Notes: a model not told the origin generated them from the sequence alone. 64,000 bases of DNA from Allobosea sp. Root483D1 (GCF_001429505.1 NZ_LMJW01000001.1:1056606-1120605); one strand, 5' to 3'; positions 1 through 9,337 are shown, numbered from the stretch's first letter. Numbers and translations: made by a program.

Positions 1-387
1 CCACGCCTCTGGGACAAGGCCGGCATCGCGGCGATCTGCTTCACCGATCCCGAGATCGTCTCTGTCGGCCTCTCGCCCGCGGAAGCCAAGACTGCCGGCT
101 TCGAGACCAAGACCGGCCAGTTCCCCTTCCAGGCCAACGGGCGCGCCATGACCCGCCATGGTGAGACCGGCTTCGTGCGCGTCGTCGCCCGCGCCGACAA
201 CCATCTCGTCCTCGGCATCCAGGCCGTCGGGCAAGGCGTGTCGGAGCTCTCCGCCGCCTTCGGCCTCGCCATCGAGATGGGGGCAAGGCTGGAAGACATC
301 GCTGGCACGATCCACGCCCATCCAACATTGGGCGAAGGCTTCCAGGAATCGGCGCTGAAAGCGCTCGGCCACGCCTTGCACATCTGA
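1..387 (+). CDS. lpdA: Dihydrolipoyl dehydrogenase, C-terminal part (5' end outside window)
   Basis: The frame is open from the first base and ends with TGA at 385-387, giving about 128 residues. They match the dimerisation domain of the flavoprotein that reoxidises lipoamide in 2-oxoacid dehydrogenase complexes. An early [10 protein letters not shown] stretch is typical of the family, and the end carries the [12 protein letters not shown] segment, whose His-Pro and Glu form the catalytic base pair contributed across the dimer. The FAD and NAD domains lie upstream and are not visible. Which complex it serves (pyruvate, 2-oxoglutarate or branched-chain) cannot be told from this fragment. The following gene starts 111 bases on and is probably a separate unit. 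Confidence 0.93.
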   Translation, partial: PRLWDKAGIAAICFTDPEIVSVGLSPAEAKTAGFETKTGQFPFQANGRAMTRHGETGFVRVVARADNHLVLGIQAVGQGVSELSAAFGLAIEMGARLEDIAGTIHAHPTLGEGFQESALKALGHALHI

Positions 388-498
388 GGCGAACGCAGGC
401 CCGGACTCAACCCGGCGAGGGTTGACGCGGGGGCAGAGGCCGCTTCGACTGGCAGGACGGGCCGCAACGGCTCGCACTGACTGCCGGAGCCTTCTGCC

Positions 499-1992
499 GT
501 GACCGAACCCTGCGATCTCAATGCCGTCACCGCCCGCCGCCTGATCGGCGAGAAGAAGCTCTCGGCCACCGAGCTGCTCGAAAGCTGCCTCGCCCAGATC
601 GACGCGGTCGACCCTGCCGTCAACGCCATGGTCGCGCGCGACGACGAGCGAGCGCGAGCGACGGCGAAGGCCGCCGACGCTGCTACCATGCGCGGCGACG
701 AGCTGCCGGCGCTGCACGGCCTGCCGATCGGCATCAAGGATCTCGAGGACGTCGCGGGCCTGCGCACCACCTATGGCAGCCCGCTCTTTGCCGAGCATGT
801 GCCGACAAAGGACCAGGGCATCGTCGCCTCCGTGCGGAAGGCCGGCGCCGTCATCGTCGGCAAGACCAACACCCCTGAATGGGGCGCCGGCGCCAACACC
901 CGTAACGCCGTCTACGGCGTCACCGGCAACCCGTTCGATCCCTCGCGCTCGGCCGCCGGCTCCTCCGGCGGCTCCGGCGTCGCGCTCGCGACCAATATGG
1001 TGCCAATCGCCACCGGCTCGGACACCGGCGGCTCGCTGCGCAATCCCGCAGCTTTCAACGGCATCGTCGGCTTCCGGCCGTCGCCGGGGCTGGTGCCGAG
1101 CGACAAGCGCGCTCTCGGCTGGAATCCGCTCTCCGTGCTCGGTCCGATGGCGCGCACGGTGCCCGATCTCTGCCTGTTGCTCTCGACCATGGTCAGTGAC
1201 GACGGGGTCGACCCGCTGGCGACGACGATCCACGGCAAGCAGGTCCGGCGCGCGGAGGACTTCGCCCGGCCGGATCACTGCGATCTCGCTTCGCTCAAGG
1301 TGGCGCTCACTCCGGATTTCGGCTTTGCGCCGACCGAGAAGCACATCCGCGAGGTCTTCACCGACAAGATCGGCCGCTTCACTAAGGTCTTCGCCAGCGC
1401 CGATGAAGCCACTCCCGATTGCAGCGGGACCGATGAGAGCTTCGAGGTCCTGCGCGCCGTCAACTTCCTCGCCGGGCAATATGAACGCGTCCGCGACACG
1501 CCCGATAAGGTCGGCCCCAATGTCCGCGCCAATGTCGAGGAGGGCCTGCGCTATGGCGCGCTCGACATCACCCGGGCGCTGAAGCAGCAGACGGTGCTCT
1601 ACCATGAGTGGCAGCGCTTCTTCGAGCGCTACGACGTCATCCTCTCGCCGGCGATGACACTCTCGCCGCGACCCTGGTCGGAGCTCTATCCGGCCGAGAT
1701 CGATGGCAAGCCGACGCGGACCTATTTCCATTGGCTCGCCATGGCTTATGCGGTGACGATCGTCGGCCATCCCGCGATCTCGCTGCCGGTCGGGCTCGAC
1801 CGCAACGGCATGCCATTCGGCCTGCAGATCGTCGGCCCGCGCGGCGGCGACGCCAAGGTGCTTGCGGTCGCGGCGGCGCTCGAGTCACTCTTGGCGGGCG
1901 ATCCGCTGACGGCGCGCCCCGTGCCCGACATCGCCAGGCTGAAGGCCGCGCCGAGACTCGCGGACAGCCCGAATTTCCTTGGCTTCGACTAG
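499..1992 (+). CDS. Amidase (amidase signature family)
   Basis: A 497-residue amidase signature enzyme, predicted to hydrolyse a carboxylic amide to acid plus ammonia or amine. The Ser-cisSer-Lys triad is visible: Lys80 in GLPIGIKD, cis-Ser155 in AAGSSGGSG, and nucleophile Ser179 in SDTGGSLRNP. The 24-residue gap between the two serines is the family norm. The start is GTG at 499; no better ATG precedes the conserved N-terminus. It is followed after 86 bases by a peptide-type ABC binding protein on the same strand, so the two may act on one amide or peptide substrate. It is not the tRNA amidotransferase GatA by context, as no gatB or gatC is nearby. The substrate is unknown. Confidence 0.9.
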   Translation: MTEPCDLNAVTARRLIGEKKLSATELLESCLAQIDAVDPAVNAMVARDDERARATAKAADAATMRGDELPALHGLPIGIKDLEDVAGLRTTYGSPLFAEHVPTKDQGIVASVRKAGAVIVGKTNTPEWGAGANTRNAVYGVTGNPFDPSRSAAGSSGGSGVALATNMVPIATGSDTGGSLRNPAAFNGIVGFRPSPGLVPSDKRALGWNPLSVLGPMARTVPDLCLLLSTMVSDDGVDPLATTIHGKQVRRAEDFARPDHCDLASLKVALTPDFGFAPTEKHIREVFTDKIGRFTKVFASADEATPDCSGTDESFEVLRAVNFLAGQYERVRDTPDKVGPNVRANVEEGLRYGALDITRALKQQTVLYHEWQRFFERYDVILSPAMTLSPRPWSELYPAEIDGKPTRTYFHWLAMAYAVTIVGHPAISLPVGLDRNGMPFGLQIVGPRGGDAKVLAVAAALESLLAGDPLTARPVPDIARLKAAPRLADSPNFLGFD

Positions 1993-2078
1993 CCGAAGCA
2001 CGCAACTTTCCAAGCCACGACAGCAGGACGAACAGAGTTTGTAGCCGCACGATCCAATCAAAAAAGGGGAGAGATCAT

Positions 2079-3665
2079 ATGAAGCGTCGTCAGTTCCTGC
2101 AGGGCACGGCAGCCGCCGCCCTGTTCGCTCCAACGCTTGCCCGGGAGGCGCTGGCGCAAGCGCCGAGCGCGAGCGTGCTCAAGATGGCACCGCAGGCGAA
2201 CCTCACCTCGCTCGATCCGATCTGGACGACGGCGACCGTGACCAATAATCACGGCTATTACGTCTATGACACGCTCTATGGCGGCGACCTCGACCTGAAG
2301 CCGCAACCGCAAATGGCCGAGGGCCACGAGATCTCGGCCGACGGCAAGGTCTGGAAGATCAAGCTCCGGGAGGGCCTTGCCTTCCATGACGGCCAGCCGG
2401 TCAGGTCGGCCGACTGCATCGAGAGCCTGAAGCGCTGGTGCCAGCGCGACCCTTACGGCCAGCTGCTGATCAAGGCGGTCGAAGCCTGGGGCGCGCCGGA
2501 TGAGCGCACCATCGAGATCAAGTTGACCCGGCCCTTCCCGATGATGCTCGACTGCATGGCCAAGGCCGACAACCCGCCCTTCATCATGCCGGAGCGCCTG
2601 GCCAAGACCGAGGCGACCAAGCAGGTCACCGACATGACCGGCTCGGGTCCCTACAAATTCGTCGCCAGCGAATATGTCTCGGGCAGCCGCGTCGTCTACG
2701 AGAAGAACGAGGCCTACAAGCCGCGCAGCGAGCCGCCGAGCCGCAATGCCGGCGGCAAAGTAGCGCATTTCAAGCGGATCGAATGGCCGATCCTGCCCGA
2801 TCCGGCGACCGCCGCCGCCGCGCTGACCAAGGGCGAGATCGACTGGTGGGAGCGCCCGCTCGCCGACCTCCAGCCCTTGCTCGCAAGGAGCCCGGACATC
2901 ACCCGCGAGGTCATCGACAAGAACGGCCGTGGCTCGATCATGCGGCTGAACCATCTGCAGCCGCCCTTCGACAATCCGAAGGTCCGCGCCGCCGTCCGCC
3001 TCGCCGTCAACCAGGAAGACTATATGCGGGCGAGCCAGGGCGACGACACCACCGCCTGGCAGGTCTGCCGGAACCTGTGGTGGCGCGGTACGCCCTACTA
3101 CACCGGCGAGCTCGAGGATTTGATGCCGCAGAGCGTCGACAAGGCCAAGGCGGCGCTGAAGGACTCCGGTTACAAGGGCGAGAAGGTCGTCATCATCAAC
3201 CCGACCGACTTCCCCGATATCGGCCCGCTCGGCGACGTCACCTACGAGTTGCTCAAATCAATCGGCATGAATGTCGAGATGGCGGCGAGCGACTGGGGCA
3301 CGGTGATCCAGCGCCGCAACAGCCGCGAGCCGGTCGAAAAGGGCGGCTGGAGCATCTTCCACACCACCGGCGCGGCCGTCGGCTGGGGCAACCCCGCTTT
3401 GTCCAACCTCGTCCGCGGCCCGGGCGACAAGGGCTGGTTCGGCTGGTGGACCAACGCCAAGGCCGAGGAGATGGCCGAGGAATGGCTCTATGCGCCGGAT
3501 GAGGCGAAGCAGAAGCAGGTCGCCGTCGCGCTCGGGCGCCTGGCGCTGGAGGAATGCGCCACGATCCCGCTGGGCCAGTTCGTGATCAAGACGGCCTATC
3601 GCAAGGGCCTGACCGGCATGCTGCCGGGCTCGGCGCCGTATCCCTGGGGGCTGAAGCGGGGGTAG
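2079..3665 (+). CDS. ABC transporter substrate-binding protein, family 5 (peptide/opine type)
   Basis: A 528-residue periplasmic binding protein of the DppA/OppA class. The start at 2079 follows a strong AAGGGGAGAG Shine-Dalgarno stretch and gives a Tat-like leader with a twin-arginine motif (RRQFLQ) ending near ALAQA. The N-terminal lobe has the family pattern of target description (LTSLDPIWTT), then FHDGQPVRSADCIESLKRW, and later MTGSGPYKF. No permease or ATPase gene adjoins it, so it must use a transporter encoded elsewhere. The upstream amidase and the convergent gamma-glutamyltransferase suggest small amides or gamma-glutamyl peptides as ligands, but this is inference. The frame is open further upstream, but that part overlaps the amidase and is not coding. 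Confidence 0.9.
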   Translation: MKRRQFLQGTAAAALFAPTLAREALAQAPSASVLKMAPQANLTSLDPIWTTATVTNNHGYYVYDTLYGGDLDLKPQPQMAEGHEISADGKVWKIKLREGLAFHDGQPVRSADCIESLKRWCQRDPYGQLLIKAVEAWGAPDERTIEIKLTRPFPMMLDCMAKADNPPFIMPERLAKTEATKQVTDMTGSGPYKFVASEYVSGSRVVYEKNEAYKPRSEPPSRNAGGKVAHFKRIEWPILPDPATAAAALTKGEIDWWERPLADLQPLLARSPDITREVIDKNGRGSIMRLNHLQPPFDNPKVRAAVRLAVNQEDYMRASQGDDTTAWQVCRNLWWRGTPYYTGELEDLMPQSVDKAKAALKDSGYKGEKVVIINPTDFPDIGPLGDVTYELLKSIGMNVEMAASDWGTVIQRRNSREPVEKGGWSIFHTTGAAVGWGNPALSNLVRGPGDKGWFGWWTNAKAEEMAEEWLYAPDEAKQKQVAVALGRLALEECATIPLGQFVIKTAYRKGLTGMLPGSAPYPWGLKRG

Positions 3666-3677
3666 CGCTCCGCCGTC

Positions 3678-3763
3678 ATTCTCGGGCGGCGCACAGCGCC
3701 GACCCGAGAATCTCAGGACGAGAAGGCACTGATTTCTGAGATGCTCGGATCAAGCCCGAGCAT
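3678..3763. repeat. Two palindromic repeats between convergent genes
   Basis: Two hairpins fill the 108-base gap between the binding protein and the gamma-glutamyltransferase. The first (3678-3711) pairs ATTCTCGGGCGGCGC with its complement across a three-base loop, with one unpaired A. The second (3741-3763) pairs ATGCTCGG with CCGAGCAT. The second is the same element as that at 23598-23671, so it belongs to a dispersed family. Position between two converging stop codons suggests it also ends transcription from both sides, although no T-tract is present. Confidence 0.7.
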
Positions 3764-3773
3764 GACGCACTTG

Positions 3774-5375
3774 CTACGACGCCGCCACCGCCGCCGACCA
3801 GGGAGAGGCGGCGTCGCTGATCCCCTCCTGTTCGCCCTGCCCGGCCCGCACCATGTTCGGGCAGGCGAAGTTGAGCGGCAGCACGCCGTGCTCAACCACC
3901 GTCAGCGGGCCGGCCGCTGCCAGCGCATCGAGTGTGCCCTCCGGCAGGCGCGCATCGGCGCTGGTGCCGTCGGGGCCGGAGACGTCGATGCGCGGCTGGT
4001 GCGCGGCATCCTCCAGGCTCATGCCGCTGTCGAGGGTGAAAGCCAGCATCTGGTAGACGCTGGCGAGAATCCGCCGCCCGCCCGAGGCGCCGGCGCCATA
4101 GCGCGGAAAGCCGCCATCGGCCGGCGTCACCACCACCGGGCACATATTGCACAAGGGGCGAGCGCCTGGCGCGATGGCATTGGCGCTGCCCGGGCGAGGA
4201 TCGAACCACATCATGCCATTGTTCATCAGCACGCCGGTTTCGGGCAGGACGAGACGACTGCCCATCGAGGAGAGCAGCGTCGTCGTCAGCGCGACGATGG
4301 TGCCCTCTCCGTCGACCACGGTGAGATGCGTGGTGCAGGTCTCGCCCGGCTCCTTCGCCGCTTGCGCCGCGCCGAGCCCTTCGAGCCGGCTGGCATAGGC
4401 CTCGCGCATCACCTGCGACAGCCTCGCGAACCAGGCCGAATCCGGTCCGCCCTCCGGCGGCGGGCTCGAGGCCATGCCCTCGACCACCGCCTGCAGGGTC
4501 GGTGCCGCCGTCAGCCCGCCGGCCGTATGGATGCGGTGCGTGCCGCGCCAGTCGATCACCGGCGCCTCGCGCACGCTCGCCCGGCAATCCGCCAGGTCCT
4601 GCGCATCGACCACGCCGCCGGCAGCGGCGATGTCGGCGGCCAGCCTGATGGCAAGGTCGCCGCGATAGAAATCATCGAGTCCGGCGTGGGCGAGATGCTC
4701 GAGCGTCGCACCGAGATTGCCGAGCCTCCTGAAGCCCGGCACGCCCTGATAGGGCGGCACCGGCGGCAAACCGTCGGGCAGGTAGATGCGGGCGCTCTCC
4801 TCGTAGAGCCTGAGCACCGAGGCCGAGGAAGCGATCTTCAGCGTCGTGTACCAGTCCTGCGCCAGCCCGCGCCGGGCCAATGCGATCGCAGGCTGGAGCA
4901 GTTCGGAGACCGGCATGCTCGTCCCGAAAGCCTCTTTGAGCTTGGCGTAGCCGGCGACCGAGGACGGAATGCAGAAGGAGAGCGGGCCGTGGATGTTGCG
5001 ATCGTCGACCACGCCCGGCCAGGCGAAGAGATCGAGCTTCATCTCGCCGGTGAGCGGATAATCGGCCGGATCGGCGCGGCGCGGCGCGACCGGGCCGAAA
5101 TCGACGACCTGTGCCCTGCTCTCGCCGGCCTTGAGCACGACGCCGAAGCCGATGCCGCCAAGGCCGCTGTTCCAGGGCTCGACCGCTGCCAGCGCGAAAG
5201 CGGCAGCGACCGCGGCATCCGCCGCATTGCCGCCAGCTTCGAGGATTGCCGCGCCGGCCGCCGCCGCCTCATGGTTCTGCGAGACGATGACGCCGCCGCG
5301 TCCGCGCGCCGAAGGCTTGGTCAGGCTCCAGTTCTGGGTGCGGTAGGCCTTCGCGCGGCGCGGCTCGGTCGTCAT
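3774..5375 (-). CDS. ggt: Gamma-glutamyltransferase (Ntn hydrolase)
   Basis: A 533-residue gamma-glutamyltransferase/glutathione hydrolase family protein, made as a precursor that cleaves itself into two chains. The expected cleavage site is before Thr348 in the TTHLTVVD motif, which matches the catalytic TTHxSVVD of the family. The large-subunit region has GGNAADAAVAAAFAL and GLGGIGFG. The small subunit has GSANAIAPGARPL and a late SGGRRI. The ATG at 5375 begins MTTEPRRAK. The frame continues upstream but only through the intergenic region and the neighbouring gene. No signal peptide is evident, so a cytoplasmic acylase-like or hydrolase role is possible. It converges on the family 5 binding protein. 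Confidence 0.9.
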   Translation of the reverse strand: MTTEPRRAKAYRTQNWSLTKPSARGRGGVIVSQNHEAAAAGAAILEAGGNAADAAVAAAFALAAVEPWNSGLGGIGFGVVLKAGESRAQVVDFGPVAPRRADPADYPLTGEMKLDLFAWPGVVDDRNIHGPLSFCIPSSVAGYAKLKEAFGTSMPVSELLQPAIALARRGLAQDWYTTLKIASSASVLRLYEESARIYLPDGLPPVPPYQGVPGFRRLGNLGATLEHLAHAGLDDFYRGDLAIRLAADIAAAGGVVDAQDLADCRASVREAPVIDWRGTHRIHTAGGLTAAPTLQAVVEGMASSPPPEGGPDSAWFARLSQVMREAYASRLEGLGAAQAAKEPGETCTTHLTVVDGEGTIVALTTTLLSSMGSRLVLPETGVLMNNGMMWFDPRPGSANAIAPGARPLCNMCPVVVTPADGGFPRYGAGASGGRRILASVYQMLAFTLDSGMSLEDAAHQPRIDVSGPDGTSADARLPEGTLDALAAAGPLTVVEHGVLPLNFACPNMVRAGQGEQEGISDAASPWSAAVAAS

Positions 5376-5539
5376 TGGGCAGGATCCGGTCTCGATAGGG
5401 ACGGGCCCATCGTGGCATGCCCCCATCGGTGCGTCACTTGAGGATGCCTCAAGCCTGCCCCGCGATCCACGCTGGCTCAACTTTTTGATTTTGCGCGAAT
5501 TCTTTTCGTTCGATCGTGTCCGATCAAACGGAAAGCGCG

Positions 5540-6376
5540 CTAGTGCGCCTGGCGATCCTCGCCCGGCAGGTGCACCACTGCCTTGATCGGCAGGTGGTCG
5601 GAGGCGAGCCGCGACAATGCGGTGTCGTGGAGATCGACCTGCGTGATGGTCTCGGCCGGATAGGCGACGATGCGGTCGAGCGCCCAGATCGGGAAGCGCG
5701 CGGGAAAGCTCGGGATCGCCGCCTGCAGCGGCCCGAATTTCGGCGCCAGCCCGTGCAGGCTCGATTTCTTGCCGATCCGCCATTCGTTCAGGTCGCCCAT
5801 CAGGAAGATCGGGCGGCCGTCGGTCGGTTTCGAGGCGGAGATCAGCGTCTCGACCTGGCGCGAGCGCGAATGGCGCAGCAGGCCAAGATGCGCCGCGACC
5901 ACCCGGATCGGCGCACCGCAGACGGTGAGATCGACGATCAGCGCGCCGCGCGGCTCGACACCAGGCAGGACGAGCTGCCGGGTCGCGGTGACGGCTCCGT
6001 CGCGGAAGAGCACGACGTTGCCATGCCAGCCATGGCCCTGCCAGGCGCTCTGCACCGGCACCGGCTTCAGGCCCGTACGGCGCTCGAGACGCGCCAGATC
6101 GAGCAACCCGGAGCGCTCGCCGAAGCGTTGGTCGGCCTCCTGCAGCGCCACGACATCGGCGTCGATCTGGCGGATCACCTCGATGATCCGGTCGGGATCG
6201 AAGCGGCGGTCGCGCCCCACGGCCTTGTGGATGTTGTAGGAGGCGATCTTGAGCTCCGCGGCCGGCGAGGCGCTGGCGAGCGCAGGCTGCCCGACGGCTT
6301 CGCGCGTCCAGCTCGACATTTGCGGCGGGCGCAGCACCCGGATGCGGCGCAAGCCGCGCCCTTCAAACTCAAGCAT
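5540..6376 (-). CDS. Endonuclease/exonuclease/phosphatase family protein
   Basis: A 278-residue member of the EEP (DNase I-like) fold family, metal-dependent phosphodiesterases acting on nucleic acids or phospholipids. Motifs in order: SYNIHKAVG with the metal-side Asn, VVALQEAD with the conserved Glu, AAHLGL with His, MGDLNEW with Asp and Asn, and SDHLPI with the terminal catalytic Asp-His. The ATG at 6376 has a GGAGAT ribosome site about ten bases upstream; a GTG at 6403 is an alternative. It is divergent from a phospholipase D gene 158 bases away. The pairing is suggestive of membrane lipid turnover, but the true substrate is unknown. Confidence 0.88.
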   Translation of the reverse strand: MLEFEGRGLRRIRVLRPPQMSSWTREAVGQPALASASPAAELKIASYNIHKAVGRDRRFDPDRIIEVIRQIDADVVALQEADQRFGERSGLLDLARLERRTGLKPVPVQSAWQGHGWHGNVVLFRDGAVTATRQLVLPGVEPRGALIVDLTVCGAPIRVVAAHLGLLRHSRSRQVETLISASKPTDGRPIFLMGDLNEWRIGKKSSLHGLAPKFGPLQAAIPSFPARFPIWALDRIVAYPAETITQVDLHDTALSRLASDHLPIKAVVHLPGEDRQAH

Positions 6377-6534
6377 CAAGCCGGCATCTCCACGAAGGCT
6401 CACTCGCTCCAGAGGCTCTTAGCAAGAGCCTTGCCATGATCAATTCCCGAAAGCGGCAAGGGTTCGATCGGCTCTGAGCGAACGACTTGCGAGGATAGGG
6501 GTTATAGGAAAAACGGAGCTCCGGCAGTCGCTGA

Positions 6535-8082
6535 ATGTCATTTCTCGAAGTCTTGATCGCTGCCCTGGCCTTGATCGCGCTGGCCGCCGTCGCAGCCACC
6601 TATTCCTATGGCCGCTTCGCCCGCCACACCAGTGCTCCGCCTTCGCATGCACTTCCGCCAGCCGAGGGTGCGACGCCGATCGACCGTGCGCTGGTACCGC
6701 TGCTGACTGCTCATCCCGAGCTCAATGGCGTCGCCCTGCTGGCTGATGGTGGGCGGGCCTTCGCTGCGCGGGTTCTTACCGCCCGCAGCGCCGGCCGCAG
6801 CCTCGACCTGCAGTATTACTACTGGCGCAAGGATGTCGCGGGCCGCCTGCTCATGCGCGAGATCATCGCCGCCGCCGATCGCGGCGTGCGCGTCCGCTTG
6901 CTGATCGACGACATCAACGCCCGCGGCAACGATTCGATCTACCTTGCCCTCGACGCCCATCCCAACATCGAGGTCAGGCTGTTCAACCCGAGCCGGAACC
7001 GCTCCAACGGCATCCGCCGCGGCCTGGAACTCGCGTTGCGCGCCTTCCGCGTGACGCGCCGGATGCACAACAAGGCGTGGATCGCCGATGGCCGCCTCGC
7101 CATCATCGGCGGCAGGAATATCGGCAACGCCTATTTCAACGCGGCGCAGGCCAGCAACTTCCACGACCTGGACCTGCTCGTCGCCGGCGAGGCGGTCACG
7201 CAGGCCGAGACGATCTTCGACGGCTTCTGGAACAGCCCGACCGCAGTCCCGATCGCCTCGCTCAGCCGCCCCATCGCCCGGCGTCTGCCGAGCCTGCCGG
7301 TGCCATCGATCGACCGGGACCGCGCCAATGTCGAGGCTCTGCTGCGCCTCGTCGAAAGGCTCGATGCCGCCACGGCCCTGGCCGAGCTGTTGGGCGCGCT
7401 GCGCTGGATCAGCCAGGTCCAGATCATCTCCGATCCGCCGGAGAAAGCTGTCGCCGCCGGTAAGCAGGGCTGGCTGGCGCGCCGGCTCTACCGGGCGATC
7501 GCCGAGACGCAAAGCGAGCTGCAGATCACCTCGCCATACTTCATCCCCGGCGAGCGCGGCGTGCTGGCGCTCTGCGCTCTCGTCGCACGCGGCGCCGAGG
7601 TCACGGTCCTGACCAACTCGCTGGCCGCCACCGATGTCGTCGCCGTCCATGGCGCCTATGCCAGCTATCGCAAACGACTGCTGCGGCAAGGCGTCAGGCT
7701 GTTCGAATTGCGCCCGGAACTCAGGCCTGCCGGCGTCTCGCTCTTCGGCTCGAAGGGCGCAAGCCTCCATACCAAGGCCTTCACGGTCGACCGGCACACC
7801 GGCTTCATCGGCTCATTCAATTTCGATCCGCGCTCGGCCTCGTTGAACACGGAAATGGGCGTTGTCGTCGTCGACGATGGCCTCGTTGGCGAAATGCGCG
7901 ACATCTTCGCGCAGCAAACCACGCCGCACTGCTCCTTCAGGCTCGGCCTCGACCATGGCCGTCTCTGTTGGGACGAGGGGTCGCAGCCCGAGGGCCGCTT
8001 GTTGCAGGAGCCCGCGGCGGGTTTCGGCCGCCGTCTCACAGCGGCGCTGATCCGCTTCCTGCCGATCGAATCGCAATTGTGA
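6535..8082 (+). CDS. Phospholipase D family protein (cardiolipin synthase-like)
   Basis: A 515-residue PLD superfamily enzyme with an N-terminal membrane anchor (residues 1 to about 25, rich in Leu/Ala). Two HKD motifs are present: HNKAWIADGRLAIIGGRN in the first half and HTKAFTVDRHTGFIGSFN in the second. An LDLQYYYW segment before the first is typical of the bacterial cardiolipin synthase/PLDc group. It probably transfers or hydrolyses phosphatidyl groups at the inner membrane. It is divergent from the EEP-fold gene and convergent with the ROK regulator, whose stop lies only four bases away, so no spare sequence exists for a separate terminator. Confidence 0.88.
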   Translation: MSFLEVLIAALALIALAAVAATYSYGRFARHTSAPPSHALPPAEGATPIDRALVPLLTAHPELNGVALLADGGRAFAARVLTARSAGRSLDLQYYYWRKDVAGRLLMREIIAAADRGVRVRLLIDDINARGNDSIYLALDAHPNIEVRLFNPSRNRSNGIRRGLELALRAFRVTRRMHNKAWIADGRLAIIGGRNIGNAYFNAAQASNFHDLDLLVAGEAVTQAETIFDGFWNSPTAVPIASLSRPIARRLPSLPVPSIDRDRANVEALLRLVERLDAATALAELLGALRWISQVQIISDPPEKAVAAGKQGWLARRLYRAIAETQSELQITSPYFIPGERGVLALCALVARGAEVTVLTNSLAATDVVAVHGAYASYRKRLLRQGVRLFELRPELRPAGVSLFGSKGASLHTKAFTVDRHTGFIGSFNFDPRSASLNTEMGVVVVDDGLVGEMRDIFAQQTTPHCSFRLGLDHGRLCWDEGSQPEGRLLQEPAAGFGRRLTAALIRFLPIESQL

Positions 8083-8086
8083 GGAG

Positions 8087-9337
8087 TCAGGACACGGCGA
8101 TCTGGTCAGATTCGATCGGCTCCGCCGCAGCAGTATTCCTCACCAGCCGCGGCGCGATCGCATCGAGGAGCGGCAGTGCCGCCGCGCCGAGCGCCGCCGT
8201 GAGCTGGCCGGTCGTGCCGCGCTGGAGACGTGGGATGGCACGGCCACCGCGCCTGGCGACGGATAGCGGCAATGGCTCGGCCGCCAAGATCAGCGCATCG
8301 ATGACGCTATCGGGAAGTCCGCCACCGAGAATGATGGTCTCCGGGTCGAACAGGTTCTCCAGCATGGCGAGCACCGGCGCCAGCAACGGCCCGGCTTGCG
8401 CGATCCAGCCGATCAACGCCGGATGCCCCTCTGCATGAAGCCGCGCAATGCCTGCCGCATCGACCTGAGCGATACCGGCCTTGCGCAGCGTCTCCTGCAG
8501 GGCCGAGGGCGAGACATAACTTTCGAGACAGCCCTGACGGCCGCAGACGCAAGGCAAGCCCTGCGGCACCGCCGGGACATGGCCGAGCTCGCCGGCATTG
8601 CCGAAGGCGCCGCGATAGGGCTCGCCGCCGAGCATCAGCCCGAGCCCAAGGCCGAGCCCGAAATAGACCAGGCAGAAATGCCTGAGATTGCGGCCGAGAC
8701 CGTAGAGATGCTCGCCGACCGCCGCCGCCGTCGCATCGTTCTCGACCGTCACGGAGGTCGCCAGCGCGGCGCTCATCAGCGCGGTGACGTCGCGTCCCGT
8801 CCAGCCAGGCAGCGCCGTCGAGCCGACGGTGATCGTGCCCTCGAAATCGAACGGGCCGGGCATCACGACGCCGCAACCGAGCAGGCGCTCCGGCAGTCCT
8901 CGCCCCGCCCGCGCCCGCTTGAGCTCGGCCGCCGCCAGCGCCTGCACGGCTTCGACCGAAAGGTCAGGCAACGGCACGATCCGCTGGGCCCGGATCTCGC
9001 CGGTGAGATCGACCAGTACCGTAGTGATATGGTCGGCGGCGATCTCCATGCCGGCTGTCACGCCGCCATCGGCGTTGAGCGCGAATTCGACCGGCGGCTG
9101 GCCGCGCGCCGTGCGCCGGCGGCCGAGCTCGACCAGGAAGCCCTCTTCCAGCAATTCGGCGACGATGTTCGAGACCGCCTGTGCCGTCAGCCGGGTCAGA
9201 TTGGCGATGTCGGAGCGGCCGAGCCGGCCATGCTGGCGCAGCGTCTCCAGCACGACGCGCCGGTTATGGCGGCGTCCGCGTTCGGGATTGGCGCCGAGGG
9301 CGACGCTGTGCGCGGCTGGAGGCTTGCGGTGCGGCAT
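8087..9337 (-). CDS. ROK family transcriptional repressor
   Basis: A 416-residue NagC/XylR-type regulator. The N-terminal winged helix-turn-helix (residues about 20 to 80) contains VVLETLRQHGRLGRSDIA and LTAQAVSNIVAELLEEG. It is followed by a ROK sugar-kinase-like domain with the zinc motif CVCGRQGCLE near residue 260 and a final GGGLPDS phosphate-type loop. ATG at 9337 was preferred over an upstream start because it places the usual MPHRKPP-type leader before the HTH. It is divergent from the sugar ABC operon and is its obvious local regulator. ROK repressors commonly sense a sugar or its phosphate, including amino-sugar phosphates, which fits the downstream kinase and SIS genes. Confidence 0.9.
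   Translation of the reverse strand: MPHRKPPAAHSVALGANPERGRRHNRRVVLETLRQHGRLGRSDIANLTRLTAQAVSNIVAELLEEGFLVELGRRRTARGQPPVEFALNADGGVTAGMEIAADHITTVLVDLTGEIRAQRIVPLPDLSVEAVQALAAAELKRARAGRGLPERLLGCGVVMPGPFDFEGTITVGSTALPGWTGRDVTALMSAALATSVTVENDATAAAVGEHLYGLGRNLRHFCLVYFGLGLGLGLMLGGEPYRGAFGNAGELGHVPAVPQGLPCVCGRQGCLESYVSPSALQETLRKAGIAQVDAAGIARLHAEGHPALIGWIAQAGPLLAPVLAMLENLFDPETIILGGGLPDSVIDALILAAEPLPLSVARRGGRAIPRLQRGTTGQLTAALGAAALPLLDAIAPRLVRNTAAAEPIESDQIAVS

Noticed and set aside
1608-2078. N-terminal extension of the first family 5 binding protein
   Set aside because: The extension lies within the amidase gene and before a strong ribosome site; the Tat-like leader begins at 2079.
3741-5441. 566-codon plus-strand frame opposite the gamma-glutamyltransferase
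   Set aside because: The minus-strand frame has all family motifs; the plus frame translation is Arg/His-rich low-information sequence.
5507-5530. Palindrome CGTTCGATC/GATCAAACG downstream of the endonuclease-fold gene as a terminator
   Set aside because: One mismatch and the transcript is followed by A residues rather than T residues; at most a weak operator, so not listed.
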